DNA of 64,000 bases from the NCBI GenBank assembly GCA_958435945.1, contig CAUBIC010000003.1, positions 71,149 to 135,148 on the forward strand. The letters run 5' to 3'. The stretch is from an uncultured Collinsella sp. GTDB lineage: Bacteria; Actinomycetota; Coriobacteriia; Coriobacteriales; Coriobacteriaceae. A program made the translations under genes and the position numbers. Positions 34,215 through 42,726 of the stretch are shown here, piece after piece. The notes below the pieces were generated by a model. It did not search any database and was not told the origin of the DNA. It saw nothing but the letters and a program-made list of their open reading frames with translations. Numbering within the stretch: position 1 is the stretch's first letter; each line of letters begins with the position of its first letter.

Positions 34215-34919
34215 GTGGGCATCAAAAAGAAGATCAAAAAGGAGCTTATCGGCACCTCCGATTACCCGTCGAATAAGATCTTTACGATCTCCAATTTCAT
34301 TACCTTCACGCGCCTGATCCTCACGCTGGTCTTTCTATACCTGTTTGTGACGGATAACAATCGCGTCGTCGCGATCGTCATCTATGCCATCGCGGCTTCC
34401 ACTGACTGGATGGACGGTCAGATTGCTCGCATGACCAAAACGGTCTCGTGGCTCGGCAAGGTTATGGATCCCATCTGCGACCGCGCTCTGCTGTTTACCG
34501 GCGTGCTGGGCCTGGTGGTTCGCGGCGAGCTTCCCATCTGGGTCTGCGTGCTCATAATTGGTCGCGATATCTACCTTGGTATCGGCACGCTCATCGTGCG
34601 CCACTATCACCGCCGCCCCATCGACGTCGTCTTTCCCGGCAAGATTGCCACGGCGTTGCTCATGACCGGCTTCTCGCTCATGCTGCTGGGCTTTCCCACT
34701 GTTAATGGCTGGCATCTGCTGCCCGCTACGTTCACGGCCTTCCCGGGCCTCAACGGCAGTCCGGTACCGCTTGGCATTTTCTTTGTGTACGGCGGCGTCA
34801 TCTTCTCCATGCTCACCGCCGTCATATATTCCATTAAGGGTGGAGCGGCCATTAAACAGGCTGTCGCGCATCCCGAGGACGAAGACATCGACTTTCTTAA
34901 CCCCGAAATCGAAGACTAA
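34215..34919 (+). CDS. CDP-alcohol phosphatidyltransferase (PgsA-like paralogue)
   Basis: Contains the full family motif in DGQIARMTKTVSW and LGKVMDPICD, that is D-G-x2-A-R-x8-G-x3-D-x3-D. Several membrane helices follow. The GTG at 34215, with GGGGGAG upstream, is preferred because the family begins near this point. A second family member at 55220 is the likely PGP synthase, so this one may make another phospholipid such as cardiolipin. It ends in an acidic tail (DEDIDFLNPEIED). Confidence 0.85.
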   Translation: MGIKKKIKKELIGTSDYPSNKIFTISNFITFTRLILTLVFLYLFVTDNNRVVAIVIYAIAASTDWMDGQIARMTKTVSWLGKVMDPICDRALLFTGVLGLVVRGELPIWVCVLIIGRDIYLGIGTLIVRHYHRRPIDVVFPGKIATALLMTGFSLMLLGFPTVNGWHLLPATFTAFPGLNGSPVPLGIFFVYGGVIFSMLTAVIYSIKGGAAIKQAVAHPEDEDIDFLNPEIED

Positions 34920-34985
34920 GTCATTGGGGTATGATTACGTACAGTTCATTCTTTGCGGCATGTCCGCGTTAAGTTAGGGGTTGTC

Positions 34986-35420
34986 ATGGACAACATGGTT
35001 AACAATATGCCTCAGAACGATAAGGCCTCAGACGCCACCTGCGTTTTCCGCGTTCCTTCGAGCGATGTCACCGTTCCCGACCTCATGGCCAACGTGCACA
35101 TCACCGCACCCGTCTTATCTATCGTCAAAGGCCCTCAAACCGGTGCAGCCTTTGAGCTCGAGGACAATGTGACCACCATCGGGCGCGATCCCGCTAACGG
35201 CATCTTCCTCAACGACATGACCGTGTCTCGTAGCCACGCGCGCATTATTCGCGAGGGTCTGGGTGCCCGTATTGAGGACCTGGGCTCGCTCAACGGTACG
35301 TGGGTTGACGGCGCTATCGTCAACGGCGCACCGCTGCACGACGGCTCTTCTGTCCAGATCGGTACGTTTACGCTCATCTATCACGAGAGCACGCCGGAGC
35401 GCATCGAAACCGGTGAGTAG
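34986..35420 (+). CDS. FHA-domain protein (GarA/OdhI-like)
   Basis: The C-terminal FHA domain shows TTIGRDPANGIFLND, VSRSHARI and the phosphothreonine-binding region GSLNGTWVDG. The N-terminus is short and flexible with a Thr in SDATCVFRVP, resembling the ETTSVFR kinase-target segment of GarA/OdhI. Those proteins regulate 2-oxoglutarate metabolism under Ser/Thr kinase control. The MerR-type regulator follows 3 bp later, as in actinobacteria. Confidence 0.82.
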   Translation: MDNMVNNMPQNDKASDATCVFRVPSSDVTVPDLMANVHITAPVLSIVKGPQTGAAFELEDNVTTIGRDPANGIFLNDMTVSRSHARIIREGLGARIEDLGSLNGTWVDGAIVNGAPLHDGSSVQIGTFTLIYHESTPERIETGE

Positions 35421-35423
35421 GGC

Positions 35424-36308
35424 ATGGCCGAACGCAATTATCTGAGTATCGGCCAAGTCGTCAATCTACTTCGAGGCGCATACCCCGATCTTTCGAACTC
35501 AAAAATTAGATTTCTCGAAGATGAGGGGCTCATCACTCCTCATCGCACGCCTAAGGGCTATCGTCAGTACTCCAAGGAGGACGTTGACCGCCTGGAGGTC
35601 ATTCTGCATCTGCAGAAAACTCGCTACATGCCGCTCAATGTGATCAAGCAGCGCCTGGAAAACGCCACGGACCTGTCTACGCTCGCTTACGAGGTGGGCC
35701 TGCTGTCCGACGTTCCGCTCAAGACGGAGCCCAAGGAGACCAAGCAAAAGCTGCATCCTATCGAGACCATCCCCGATATGCTCGGTGTTGAGATCTCGTT
35801 TATCCGCTCCCTGGCCGAAAACGACCTCATTCGCATCATCAAGAGTCCGCAGAATCGCGAGCTTGTCGATGGCCGCGATTTCCCGATCATCCGCTATTGC
35901 TCCGAGCTTTCGCGCTTCCATATCGAGCCGCGCAACCTGCGCCAGTACGTATCGTCCGCAAACCGCGAGTCCTCGATGTTTGAGCAGGTGCTCGTAAGCA
36001 TGCTCGGTATGGATACTTCCGACGACGAGCGCGATGCCAAGCTCGAGCGCGCATTTAAGAAACTGCATGACCTCACCGAGGGCGTCCATACCGCTCTGCT
36101 CAAGAACCGCGTATTTGAGTCACTCAACGCCGTGGTGGAGGATGCCGATATCGATGCCCTCGACGAGGAGATCGCACGCTCCGAGTCAACCAAGGCCAAA
36201 AGCGAAGAGGCATCTACCTCCGCGGTCCCCGTGCGTGAGGAATCCCTCGTGCAGCCGCTCAAGGTTGTCGCCCCCTCACGCGCCGGCACCGCCAGCGCGG
36301 CCAAATAG
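35424..36308 (+). CDS. ftsR: MerR-family transcriptional regulator (FtsR-like)
   Basis: An N-terminal MerR helix-turn-helix (YLSIGQVVNLL; KIRFLEDEGLITPHR; GYRQYSKEDVDRL) and a long C-terminal part with a second wing-like region. The actinobacterial orthologue next to garA/odhI, FtsR, activates ftsZ. The identical gene neighbourhood supports orthology. The last 60 residues are low in complexity. Confidence 0.8.
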   Translation: MAERNYLSIGQVVNLLRGAYPDLSNSKIRFLEDEGLITPHRTPKGYRQYSKEDVDRLEVILHLQKTRYMPLNVIKQRLENATDLSTLAYEVGLLSDVPLKTEPKETKQKLHPIETIPDMLGVEISFIRSLAENDLIRIIKSPQNRELVDGRDFPIIRYCSELSRFHIEPRNLRQYVSSANRESSMFEQVLVSMLGMDTSDDERDAKLERAFKKLHDLTEGVHTALLKNRVFESLNAVVEDADIDALDEEIARSESTKAKSEEASTSAVPVREESLVQPLKVVAPSRAGTASAAK

Positions 36309-36346
36309 ACGCTGCTACAAACCAGCCTCCCCTGAAAGGTCATGCC

Positions 36347-36877
36347 ATGTACGACTTCGAATCTCACATCGTCGACATCCCCGACTATCCCGAGCCCGGA
36401 GTCGTCTTTAAGGACATCACGCCGCTCTTTGGTAATCCCGAGGCGCTAAAGGCCATGGTAGATGCCCTGACCGAGCATTTTGCCGGCATGGGCATCACCA
36501 AGGTCGTGGGTCCCGAGGCTCGCGGCTTTATGGTCGGCGTGCCCGTGGCCGTCGCCCTGGGCGCTGGCTTTGTGCCCGCACGCAAACCGGGCAAGCTGCC
36601 GCGCAAGACGGTAAGCGAGAGCTACGAGCTCGAATATGGCACCGACTCTATCGAGATCCACGCCGATGCCATTACCTCTAAAGATACCGTGTTGATTCTG
36701 GATGACTTGGTCGCGACGGGCGGAACCGTCGAGGCAACAGGTAAACTGGTGCGATATATGGGCGCAAAGCTTGTGGGTTACGGTTGTATCCTCGAGCTTG
36801 CGTTTCTCAACCCGCGCAAGAAGCTCACGCCTTCCAACGAGGACGTCGAGCTCTTTAGCCTGGTAACGGTGGACTAG
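36347..36877 (+). CDS. apt: Adenine phosphoribosyltransferase
   Basis: Salvages adenine to AMP with PRPP. Recognised by FPDYPEPG-type opening (VDIPDYPEPGVVFKDITPLF), GPEARGFMVG, RKPGKLPR and the PRPP loop VLILDDLVATGGT. Length 176 aa is typical. AAAGG upstream of the ATG. Confidence 0.96.
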   Translation: MYDFESHIVDIPDYPEPGVVFKDITPLFGNPEALKAMVDALTEHFAGMGITKVVGPEARGFMVGVPVAVALGAGFVPARKPGKLPRKTVSESYELEYGTDSIEIHADAITSKDTVLILDDLVATGGTVEATGKLVRYMGAKLVGYGCILELAFLNPRKKLTPSNEDVELFSLVTVD

Positions 36878-36909
36878 CCGCTACCCTTAGATACCGGAAA
36901 GGAAGCTCC

Positions 36910-38031
36910 ATGCGCACAGCAAATACGCACAAAAACATGGCACGCTGCGCTGCTACGGCAACCCTCGCTTGTGTTTTGGGCCTGGGCCTCGCGGCTCCGG
37001 CCTATGCCGATACCGCATCCGACCTTGCCGCTGCTCGTACCAAACTCGAGCAGATCGGCACGCAGACCCAGCAAATTCATGAAGAACTCTCCGCACAGAC
37101 GCAGGAGCTTGATCAGACTGCAGGCGAGATCACGCAAAAGCAGCAAGAGATTGCCGAGGGCCAGGCAAAGCTTTCGAGCTACGTTGCCGGTGAGTACAAG
37201 ACCGGCGGTCTGAGTCTCCTTCAGGTTCTGACGGGCGTCGACGATCTGGGCGACATGCTCAACCGTCTGTTCTATTACGGCAAGGTTTCCGACAAGCAGG
37301 CCCAGACCATTCAGGATGTCAAGGACCTTAAGCAGCAGCTCACCGATAAGCAGGCCGAGCAGGAGAAGAACGTCGCCGCCACGCAAAAGAAAGTCGACGA
37401 GCTCAACGCCCAGCAGGCCGAGGCTCAGAGTGTCGTGAACTCCCTGGATTCTCAGTTGCAGGCCGAGCTTGCTGCCGAGGCCGAGGCCAACGCCGCGCTG
37501 CAGGCTGGCATCAATGCCAGTACTGCCGAAAAGGCCACGGTGAGCAACGACACCGCCGGTACGACCGAGAACACCAATAATGGTGGCGGCACGACCAACA
37601 ATGGTGGCGGCAATACGCCTGCGCCTGCGCCCGCTCCTGCCCCCACGCCGCAGCCCGTGACGCCCGCTCCGGCTCCGACGCCTTCCGCACCGAGCCAGTC
37701 CGTTGACGGTGGTACCGTTGTTTCGCGCGCCTACAGCAAGCTCGGTTATGCTTATTCTTGGGGCGGCATTGGACCGAACAGCTTTGACTGCTCCGGTTTT
37801 GTAAGCTACTGCCTCACCGGCCGTTATTGCCGCCTTGGCACCACGGGCACCTTCATGGGCTGGACCCGCGTGTCCGATCCCCAGCCTGGTGACGTCGTGG
37901 TTAACTCTTACCACACCGGCATCTACATTGGTAACGGCCAGATGATCCATGCTTCCGACTACAAGACGGGCGTTATCATCAGCTCCGTTGCCGCTGGCAT
38001 GAACAACAATTACATTTTCGTTCGCTACTAA
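36910..38031 (+). CDS. Secreted NlpC/P60 peptidoglycan hydrolase with coiled coil
   Basis: A signal peptide (to APAYADT, residue about 36) precedes a long coiled coil (40-210), a Pro/Ala-rich linker (APAPTPQPVTPAP) and a C-terminal NlpC/P60 domain with catalytic Cys in NSFDCSGFVSYCL, His in NSYHTGIYIG and HASD. It cleaves stem peptides of peptidoglycan, like RipA or CwlO; the coiled coil usually mediates inhibition or FtsEX activation. A terminator follows at 38055. Confidence 0.92.
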   Translation: MRTANTHKNMARCAATATLACVLGLGLAAPAYADTASDLAAARTKLEQIGTQTQQIHEELSAQTQELDQTAGEITQKQQEIAEGQAKLSSYVAGEYKTGGLSLLQVLTGVDDLGDMLNRLFYYGKVSDKQAQTIQDVKDLKQQLTDKQAEQEKNVAATQKKVDELNAQQAEAQSVVNSLDSQLQAELAAEAEANAALQAGINASTAEKATVSNDTAGTTENTNNGGGTTNNGGGNTPAPAPAPAPTPQPVTPAPAPTPSAPSQSVDGGTVVSRAYSKLGYAYSWGGIGPNSFDCSGFVSYCLTGRYCRLGTTGTFMGWTRVSDPQPGDVVVNSYHTGIYIGNGQMIHASDYKTGVIISSVAAGMNNNYIFVRY

Positions 38032-38054
38032 TTTATTACAACAGCGAACGAACG

Positions 38055-38093
38055 TGGGCCTCGCGATCTTAAGTCGCGAGGCCCATTCTTTTT
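38055..38093 (+). terminator. Terminator of the NlpC/P60 gene
   Basis: TGGGCCTCGCGA/TCGCGAGGCCCA, then a T-rich stretch (TTCTTTTT). Confidence 0.9.
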
Positions 38094-38121
38094 GCCCCTA
38101 CCGTTTGCATTAAGATCAGCA

Positions 38122-38152
38122 CGGCTATCTAGTATTCAAAACTAGATAGCCG
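38122..38152. promoter_or_regulatory. 12-bp inverted repeat upstream of degV, putative operator
   Basis: CGGCTATCTAGT/ACTAGATAGCCG around a 7-nt spacer. The word AAAACTAGATA also occurs in the promoter region of the DUF1836 regulator (about 39800-39810), suggesting one regulator for both. Confidence 0.5.
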
Positions 38153-38209
38153 TCCAATCGTTCTAAAAGACGGCTATAATTGTTGAGGAACAAGTAGAAA
38201 GGACCCTCA

Positions 38210-39076
38210 ATGAGCTGGGCGCTTATCTCCGATTCGAGCTGCAATCTTCGCGATTGGCAGCCAACCGCACCTCATACCACCTTTGCATTTGCACCCCTTA
38301 AGATCCGAGTGGGGGAGCGCGAGTTTGTCGATGACCTCACGCTCGACGTTCACGAGCTCAATTGCGCCGTGCAGGCGGAGTCGAGCGCTTCTTCGAGCGC
38401 CTGCCCAAGCGTAGGGGAGTGGGCCGAACTCTTTAAGCTTGCCGACAAGACAATCTGCATGCCCATCTCCGAGGGCGTCTCGGGGAGCTACAATGCCGCG
38501 GCCACGGCACGCGATATGGTACTTGCCGAAGAGCCAAACCGTCAGATTCATTTAGTTAACTCGCGAGCCGCAGGTGGCAAGATGGATTTGATCTTCCTGC
38601 TGTTTGATCGTTATCTTGCAAGCAACCCGGAAGCCTCCTTTGAGGACGCCTGCGCTTACTTCGATAGCCTCGAGCAGAACAGCAAGATTCTCTTTAGCCT
38701 GTGTAATTACGAGAACCTTGCAAAGGCTGGACGCATTCCAAAGGCAGCCGGCGTTATTGCCAACAAGCTCAATATCCGCATTTTGGGCACGGCGAGCGAA
38801 GCGGGCAAAATTGAACTCGTTGGGCACACGCGTGGCGAAAAGAAGATGCTCAACAAGATTGTCGACACCATGGAGGCCGAGGGCTTCACGGGCGGCGAGG
38901 TCATCATCGATCACGTTGAGAACGAAGCTGGAGCCCAGGCGCTTGCTGACCGCATTGTCGAGCATTGGCCCGGCTCCAAGACGATTGTCATGCCCTGCAA
39001 CGGCCTAGATTCCTATTACGCCGAGATGCACGGCCTCATCATCGGCTACGGCATGGGCGTGGCTTCGGGCCGATAA
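38210..39076 (+). CDS. DegV family fatty-acid-binding protein
   Basis: An N-terminal DegV domain (ALISDSSCNL; CMPISEGVSGSYNAA, fatty-acid head-group contacts) and a C-terminal domain with DHVENEAGAQALADRI and GYGMGVASG. DegV proteins (FakB type) bind fatty acids and can present them to a DAK-type kinase; no kinase gene is adjacent. Length 288 aa is typical. AAAGGAC precedes the ATG. Confidence 0.9.
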   Translation: MSWALISDSSCNLRDWQPTAPHTTFAFAPLKIRVGEREFVDDLTLDVHELNCAVQAESSASSSACPSVGEWAELFKLADKTICMPISEGVSGSYNAAATARDMVLAEEPNRQIHLVNSRAAGGKMDLIFLLFDRYLASNPEASFEDACAYFDSLEQNSKILFSLCNYENLAKAGRIPKAAGVIANKLNIRILGTASEAGKIELVGHTRGEKKMLNKIVDTMEAEGFTGGEVIIDHVENEAGAQALADRIVEHWPGSKTIVMPCNGLDSYYAEMHGLIIGYGMGVASGR

Positions 39077-39095
39077 TTTCCAACTAGACAAACGC

Positions 39096-39136
39096 ACGGG
39101 CGGGATAAGGGGCCAATGGCTCTTTATCCCGCCCGT
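39096..39136. terminator. Bidirectional terminator between degV and the DUF1836 gene
   Basis: ACGGGCGGGATAA/TTATCCCGCCCGT hairpin between two convergent genes. Confidence 0.85.
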
Positions 39137-39148
39137 CTTATGCCTCGA

Positions 39149-39760
39149 TTAGCTATTAAACCCATTAAACTTAAGGTAGCTCATCAGGTATGCCTTCGAA
39201 ACGAAGGACGATACCGCACTGCGCACGAGCAGCGACTCGCGCGTGACCTGATGGGCGGTATCGGGCACGGGAGTCTGCTCGACGGAAAACGCCGCACGAA
39301 TCGATGCCTCAAGTTGATCGACTACATAATCGAAAGCAGTCGGAGCGTCGTAACTCAAGCGCTGAATATTAAAGAGTGCCTGAACCGCAGCGATGGGCAG
39401 CACCTGCTTAAAGATACAAATGGCGATGAGACGCGCAATCTGCTCACGGCCATACTGCTTTTTAACCGGAGCAGGAACGAGACCGACCTTCACGTAGTTA
39501 TTGATCATCGATGGTGTGATAACGGGCTGCTCTACGCAAATCGAAAGCGGCTCCATCCACAGCGCAACATATTCAATAACCTGATCGCGATAGAGCGTTA
39601 CGTTGGGCAGCTGGTCATAGCGTGGCAGGCTCAAAGCGTTGAGCTTACCCACCATATCGGACTGAATAAATGGATCCGGCAGCACCGTCGGCTGAATATC
39701 CTCCGGCTTAATGCTGACCGATGTATCGGACATCGGGATAACATGTTTGACGTGGTTCAT
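39149..39760 (-). CDS. DUF1836 family putative regulator
   Basis: A 203-aa protein with a MerR-like winged-helix core (ITPSMINNYVKVGLVP; KKQYGREQIARLIAICIFKQVLPI), the mark of DUF1836. GGAGG lies 6 bases before the ATG at 39760. DUF1836 proteins are frequent neighbours of DegV genes and are thought to be DNA-binding regulators. It shares an ACTAGATA word in its upstream region with the degV promoter. Confidence 0.82.
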   Translation of the reverse strand: MNHVKHVIPMSDTSVSIKPEDIQPTVLPDPFIQSDMVGKLNALSLPRYDQLPNVTLYRDQVIEYVALWMEPLSICVEQPVITPSMINNYVKVGLVPAPVKKQYGREQIARLIAICIFKQVLPIAAVQALFNIQRLSYDAPTAFDYVVDQLEASIRAAFSVEQTPVPDTAHQVTRESLLVRSAVSSFVSKAYLMSYLKFNGFNS

Positions 39761-39832
39761 AAGGATCCTCCGTTCGTTATCTATATTGTATTCTAGGTTA
39801 TCTAGTTTTGCATATCACATAGCCGCTAAGTA

Positions 39833-39874
39833 AAAGTGGTTGGACGGCACATTGATGCACTGCCCAACCACTTT
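39833..39874 (-). terminator. Terminator downstream of the thioredoxin reductase gene
   Basis: AAAGTGGTTGG/CCAACCACTTT with a 20-nt loop that itself can pair; followed on the minus strand by TTACTTAG. Confidence 0.75.
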
Positions 39875-39914
39875 GTTTGAAGATAACAACCTTACATAAG
39901 ATATATTATCGTAC

Positions 39915-40853
39915 TTATCCGCGTAGAAAAGCGTATGCGCTGGTAGCCGCTATGGCTCCGTCCGAAACGGCGGTCACAACTTGACGTAAACGCTTGGAGC
40001 GGATATCGCCGGCGGCAAATAAGCCAGGTGTGCGGGTGGCCATCGATTCGTCGGTCACAATACCGCCGTCGGGCGCCAGATCTACCAGATGCTCTACAAG
40101 CTCAGTATGGGGCTGCGTGCCAGCAAAGACAAAAATGCCAAACGAACCAGGATCAAAGGACTCAGCGTGCATTTCACTAGTCTCATTGTCCTTAAACGTG
40201 ATTGTCGTGGGCATCGCCTCACCAGAAAGCTCAACAATACTAGTTTGGTACCTAACTGAAATATTATCTTTTGCGAGCACCTTTTGAACCACGCCATCGG
40301 GGGCACGGAACTGATCGCGGCGCAAGACGATGGTCACGCTGCTGGCGATTTCTGACAAGAACAGGGCTTCCTCGCAGGCAGCATTACCGCCACCGATGAC
40401 AAAGACCTGCTTGCCACGAAAGAACATGCCGTCGCACGTCGCGCAATACGAAACGCCGCGACCGCGATACGTATCCTCGCCAACAAAACCGGCAGATCGC
40501 GGCGTGGCACCCATGCAAGCGATAACACTCGAGGCCAGCGTATCGCCCATATCGTGATGCACCGTAAACAGCGCCGCATCCGCATCGTAATCGATACCCG
40601 CAACCATGCTCCATGCAACCTGTGCTCCCAGGCCCTCTGCATGTTGCTGAAACCGCTCACCGAGTTCGGCGCCACTCAAGAGCGGAATGCCCGGATAGTT
40701 CTCGACCTCATTGGTTGTGGCAATCTGTCCTCCCGACATACCTTGCTCAATCACGGTCGTCGTTAGGTTGGCGCGAGCCGCGTAAATGGCTGCAGCATAG
40801 CCCGCAGGCCCGGCGCCGATAATCGCAACATCGATCGGCTGATGAGTAGTCAT
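39915..40853 (-). CDS. trxB: Thioredoxin reductase family flavoprotein
   Basis: FAD motif IIGAGPAGYAAAIYAAR at the N-terminus, redox pair in YCATCDGMFF (CxxC), NADPH motif VIGGGNAACEEALFL and the C-terminal AAGDIRSKRLRQVVTA. Length 312 aa is typical. The ATG at 40853 has AGGAGG upstream; the frame continues far upstream but without family similarity. No thioredoxin gene is adjacent. It is divergent from the glycosyltransferase gene. Confidence 0.93.
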   Translation of the reverse strand: MTTHQPIDVAIIGAGPAGYAAAIYAARANLTTTVIEQGMSGGQIATTNEVENYPGIPLLSGAELGERFQQHAEGLGAQVAWSMVAGIDYDADAALFTVHHDMGDTLASSVIACMGATPRSAGFVGEDTYRGRGVSYCATCDGMFFRGKQVFVIGGGNAACEEALFLSEIASSVTIVLRRDQFRAPDGVVQKVLAKDNISVRYQTSIVELSGEAMPTTITFKDNETSEMHAESFDPGSFGIFVFAGTQPHTELVEHLVDLAPDGGIVTDESMATRTPGLFAAGDIRSKRLRQVVTAVSDGAIAATSAYAFLRG

Positions 40854-40970
40854 GAAGAGACCTCCTGTCGAAAGATTGGCGTTCTTTGCGCTCATACCCA
40901 AATTTATGCGAACGTGACACTCATGCACTACAATGATTCTCTGTGAAACAAAGATGAAGGGGAGATATCG

Positions 40971-42272
40971 ATGGATCAGACGCAGACGAGCGATGACGCT
41001 CCCCTGCTCACGCACAGCACTCCCCAATCGGGACAAACCACGCTCTTGGCTCAGCAAAGACCTCTCGTGACTATCGTGCACGCCTCGGTCGGCTCGGGCC
41101 ACAAGGCCGCCGCAAATGCGATTGCGCAGGCATTCGACCACATCCGCGGCACCAATGGCATCCCCGAGGATGTTGAGATTGAAGTGCTCGATATCCTTGA
41201 TTTTGGACGCATAAAATTCGACGGCAACAAAACGGCCGCCTCGTTTACCGGCGCCACGCGCCCAATTTATGACTTGACCTGGCGTTATACCCTTACCGGA
41301 CACCTGCTTTGGGGCGGTGGCACGGCATGGTCGCGCATCATGTTCCCCGCATTTAACGAATACGTTCGAACTCGCAGGCCCATTGCCGTGGTAGCCACAC
41401 ATATCACGGCAGCCAACGTCGCCGTTGGCGCGCGCGTCATTACGGGCATCGACTATCCCGTCATTTGCGTACCGACCGATTACGAGGTCGAGGGTTGGTG
41501 GCCCCATAAGGACACCGACCTATTCTGCGTAGCAAACGAGTTTATGGCCGAAACACTCCGCCCCCGTAAGGTTCCCGAGGCAAAGATCCGCATTACGGGC
41601 ATCCCCATTCGCGCCGGGTTTGATACGGACTACAACCGCGAGGAAGAACTCGAGAAGTTCAATCTCCCCACAGACAAGCTCGTTGTGCTGGTGATGGCCG
41701 GCGCCAATTTGCCTCAACCGTACGTTCGATTTCGCGCGGAGATGGACCACACCCTCCCCTTCCTGCGCAGCTTCGAGGACATGCACTTTGTCTTTTTGCC
41801 GGGCAAGGATGCCGAATATGCCACCCGTCTCAAAACGCTCTTCGATGCCATGAAACTCGAGAACGTCACGGTTCTTGACTACGTCGATGACATGGCAGCG
41901 CTTATGCACGGCTGTGACCTAGCAATTCTCAAATCGGGCGGACTCACTGTTACCGAATGCCTGTGCGCACACCTGCCTATGATTCTGCTGGGCAAGTCAT
42001 ATGGCCAGGAAAAGGCCAACACCACCATGCTCACCGGCATGGGCGCCAGTATGCATGTCACCACCGCACGCGAGCTCATCGTGACACTGCGCCATCTCCA
42101 CGATCATCCCGAATCGCTCAAGGCACTGCTCATTAACGGCGAAGTGCTGCGCCGTCCACGCGCAGCCGAGGATATCGCCATCGCAACCATGGAACTTGCA
42201 GGCAAGCCCCAAAAGCGCAAACGAGCCTTCTGCCGCTTCTACTGGGGCGGAAAACCCGCGCATATCCGCTAG
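40971..42272 (+). CDS. Glycolipid glycosyltransferase (MGDG synthase/UgtP-like)
   Basis: The N-terminal acceptor domain has VHASVGSGHKAAANAIAQAF, the glycine-rich loop of MGDG synthases. The C-terminal nucleotide-sugar domain has AILKSGGLTVTECLCAHLPMILLG. It probably transfers a hexose to diacylglycerol for membrane glycolipids or a lipoteichoic-acid anchor. Length 433 aa. The first 35 residues are low in complexity. GGGGAG precedes the ATG. Confidence 0.88.
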   Translation: MDQTQTSDDAPLLTHSTPQSGQTTLLAQQRPLVTIVHASVGSGHKAAANAIAQAFDHIRGTNGIPEDVEIEVLDILDFGRIKFDGNKTAASFTGATRPIYDLTWRYTLTGHLLWGGGTAWSRIMFPAFNEYVRTRRPIAVVATHITAANVAVGARVITGIDYPVICVPTDYEVEGWWPHKDTDLFCVANEFMAETLRPRKVPEAKIRITGIPIRAGFDTDYNREEELEKFNLPTDKLVVLVMAGANLPQPYVRFRAEMDHTLPFLRSFEDMHFVFLPGKDAEYATRLKTLFDAMKLENVTVLDYVDDMAALMHGCDLAILKSGGLTVTECLCAHLPMILLGKSYGQEKANTTMLTGMGASMHVTTARELIVTLRHLHDHPESLKALLINGEVLRRPRAAEDIAIATMELAGKPQKRKRAFCRFYWGGKPAHIR

Positions 42273-42285
42273 CATTGGACTGTCC

Positions 42286-42389
42286 GCTTACCTGTGGGAG
42301 GCCCCTATATATCATTCCATGCTCAAACATTCTCGCTGCGCTGCGAAACTGCGCGTGGAACGATATATAGGGGCCTCCCACAGGTAAGC
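42286..42389 (-). repeat. Palindromic element, copy 1 (34-bp arms, 36-nt conserved loop)
   Basis: Arms 42286-42319 and 42356-42389 are inverted copies with one mismatch. The loop 42320-42355 is the exact reverse complement of the loop of copy 2. Read on the minus strand, the one mismatch is a G-U pair. Its left end lies 13 bp after the glycosyltransferase stop. Confidence 0.85.
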
Positions 42390-42547
42390 TGCGTTTACGT
42401 ACTAGCAGCTACACCAGATTCCCCTCCACAAGAACCTGCAAAGGCGAAACCGGAAATTATAAATACAGTTAGCCGACGCGACAAAGGGGGCGTCCCTTTA
42501 TCGCGTCGGCTAACCAGAAAGATTGTTTTATCTCAAGCATGTAGCCC

Positions 42548-42643
42548 TTTCGCCTGAGCCCCATACATATCGTCCCGCGCGCAGTTTCGCAGCGCAGCGA
42601 GAATGTTTGAGCACGGGATGATATGTATGGGGTTCAGGCGAAA
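42548..42643 (+). repeat. Palindromic element, copy 2 (30-bp arms, same 36-nt loop)
   Basis: Arms 42548-42577 and 42614-42643 pair with two G-T exceptions. The loop 42578-42613 is identical (in inverted orientation) to that of copy 1, while the outer arms have a different sequence that still pairs fully. Confidence 0.85.
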
Positions 42644-42662
42644 ACGGGATCCATGCGCCCCT

Positions 42663-42712
42663 GCGAAGCGAGAATGTTTGAGCATGGAATGATATGTGTG
42701 AGAGGCGGGAGG
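42663..42712 (+). repeat. Palindromic element, partial copy 3
   Basis: Contains the second half of the loop (GCGAGAATGTTTGAGCA) and a right arm (TGGAATGATATGTGTGAG), but the left arm is missing. The copies fill most of the 454-bp gap between the glycosyltransferase and dut genes; the interval 42390-42547 has one further short inverted repeat (TTAGCCGACGCGA/TCGCGTCGGCTAA) and no gene. Confidence 0.7.
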
Positions 42713-42726
42713 GATACGAGTGCCCC

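Noticed and set aside
42286..42712. CRISPR array
   Set aside because: The repeats are palindromic elements of unequal spacing in both orientations, without uniform spacers or cas genes.
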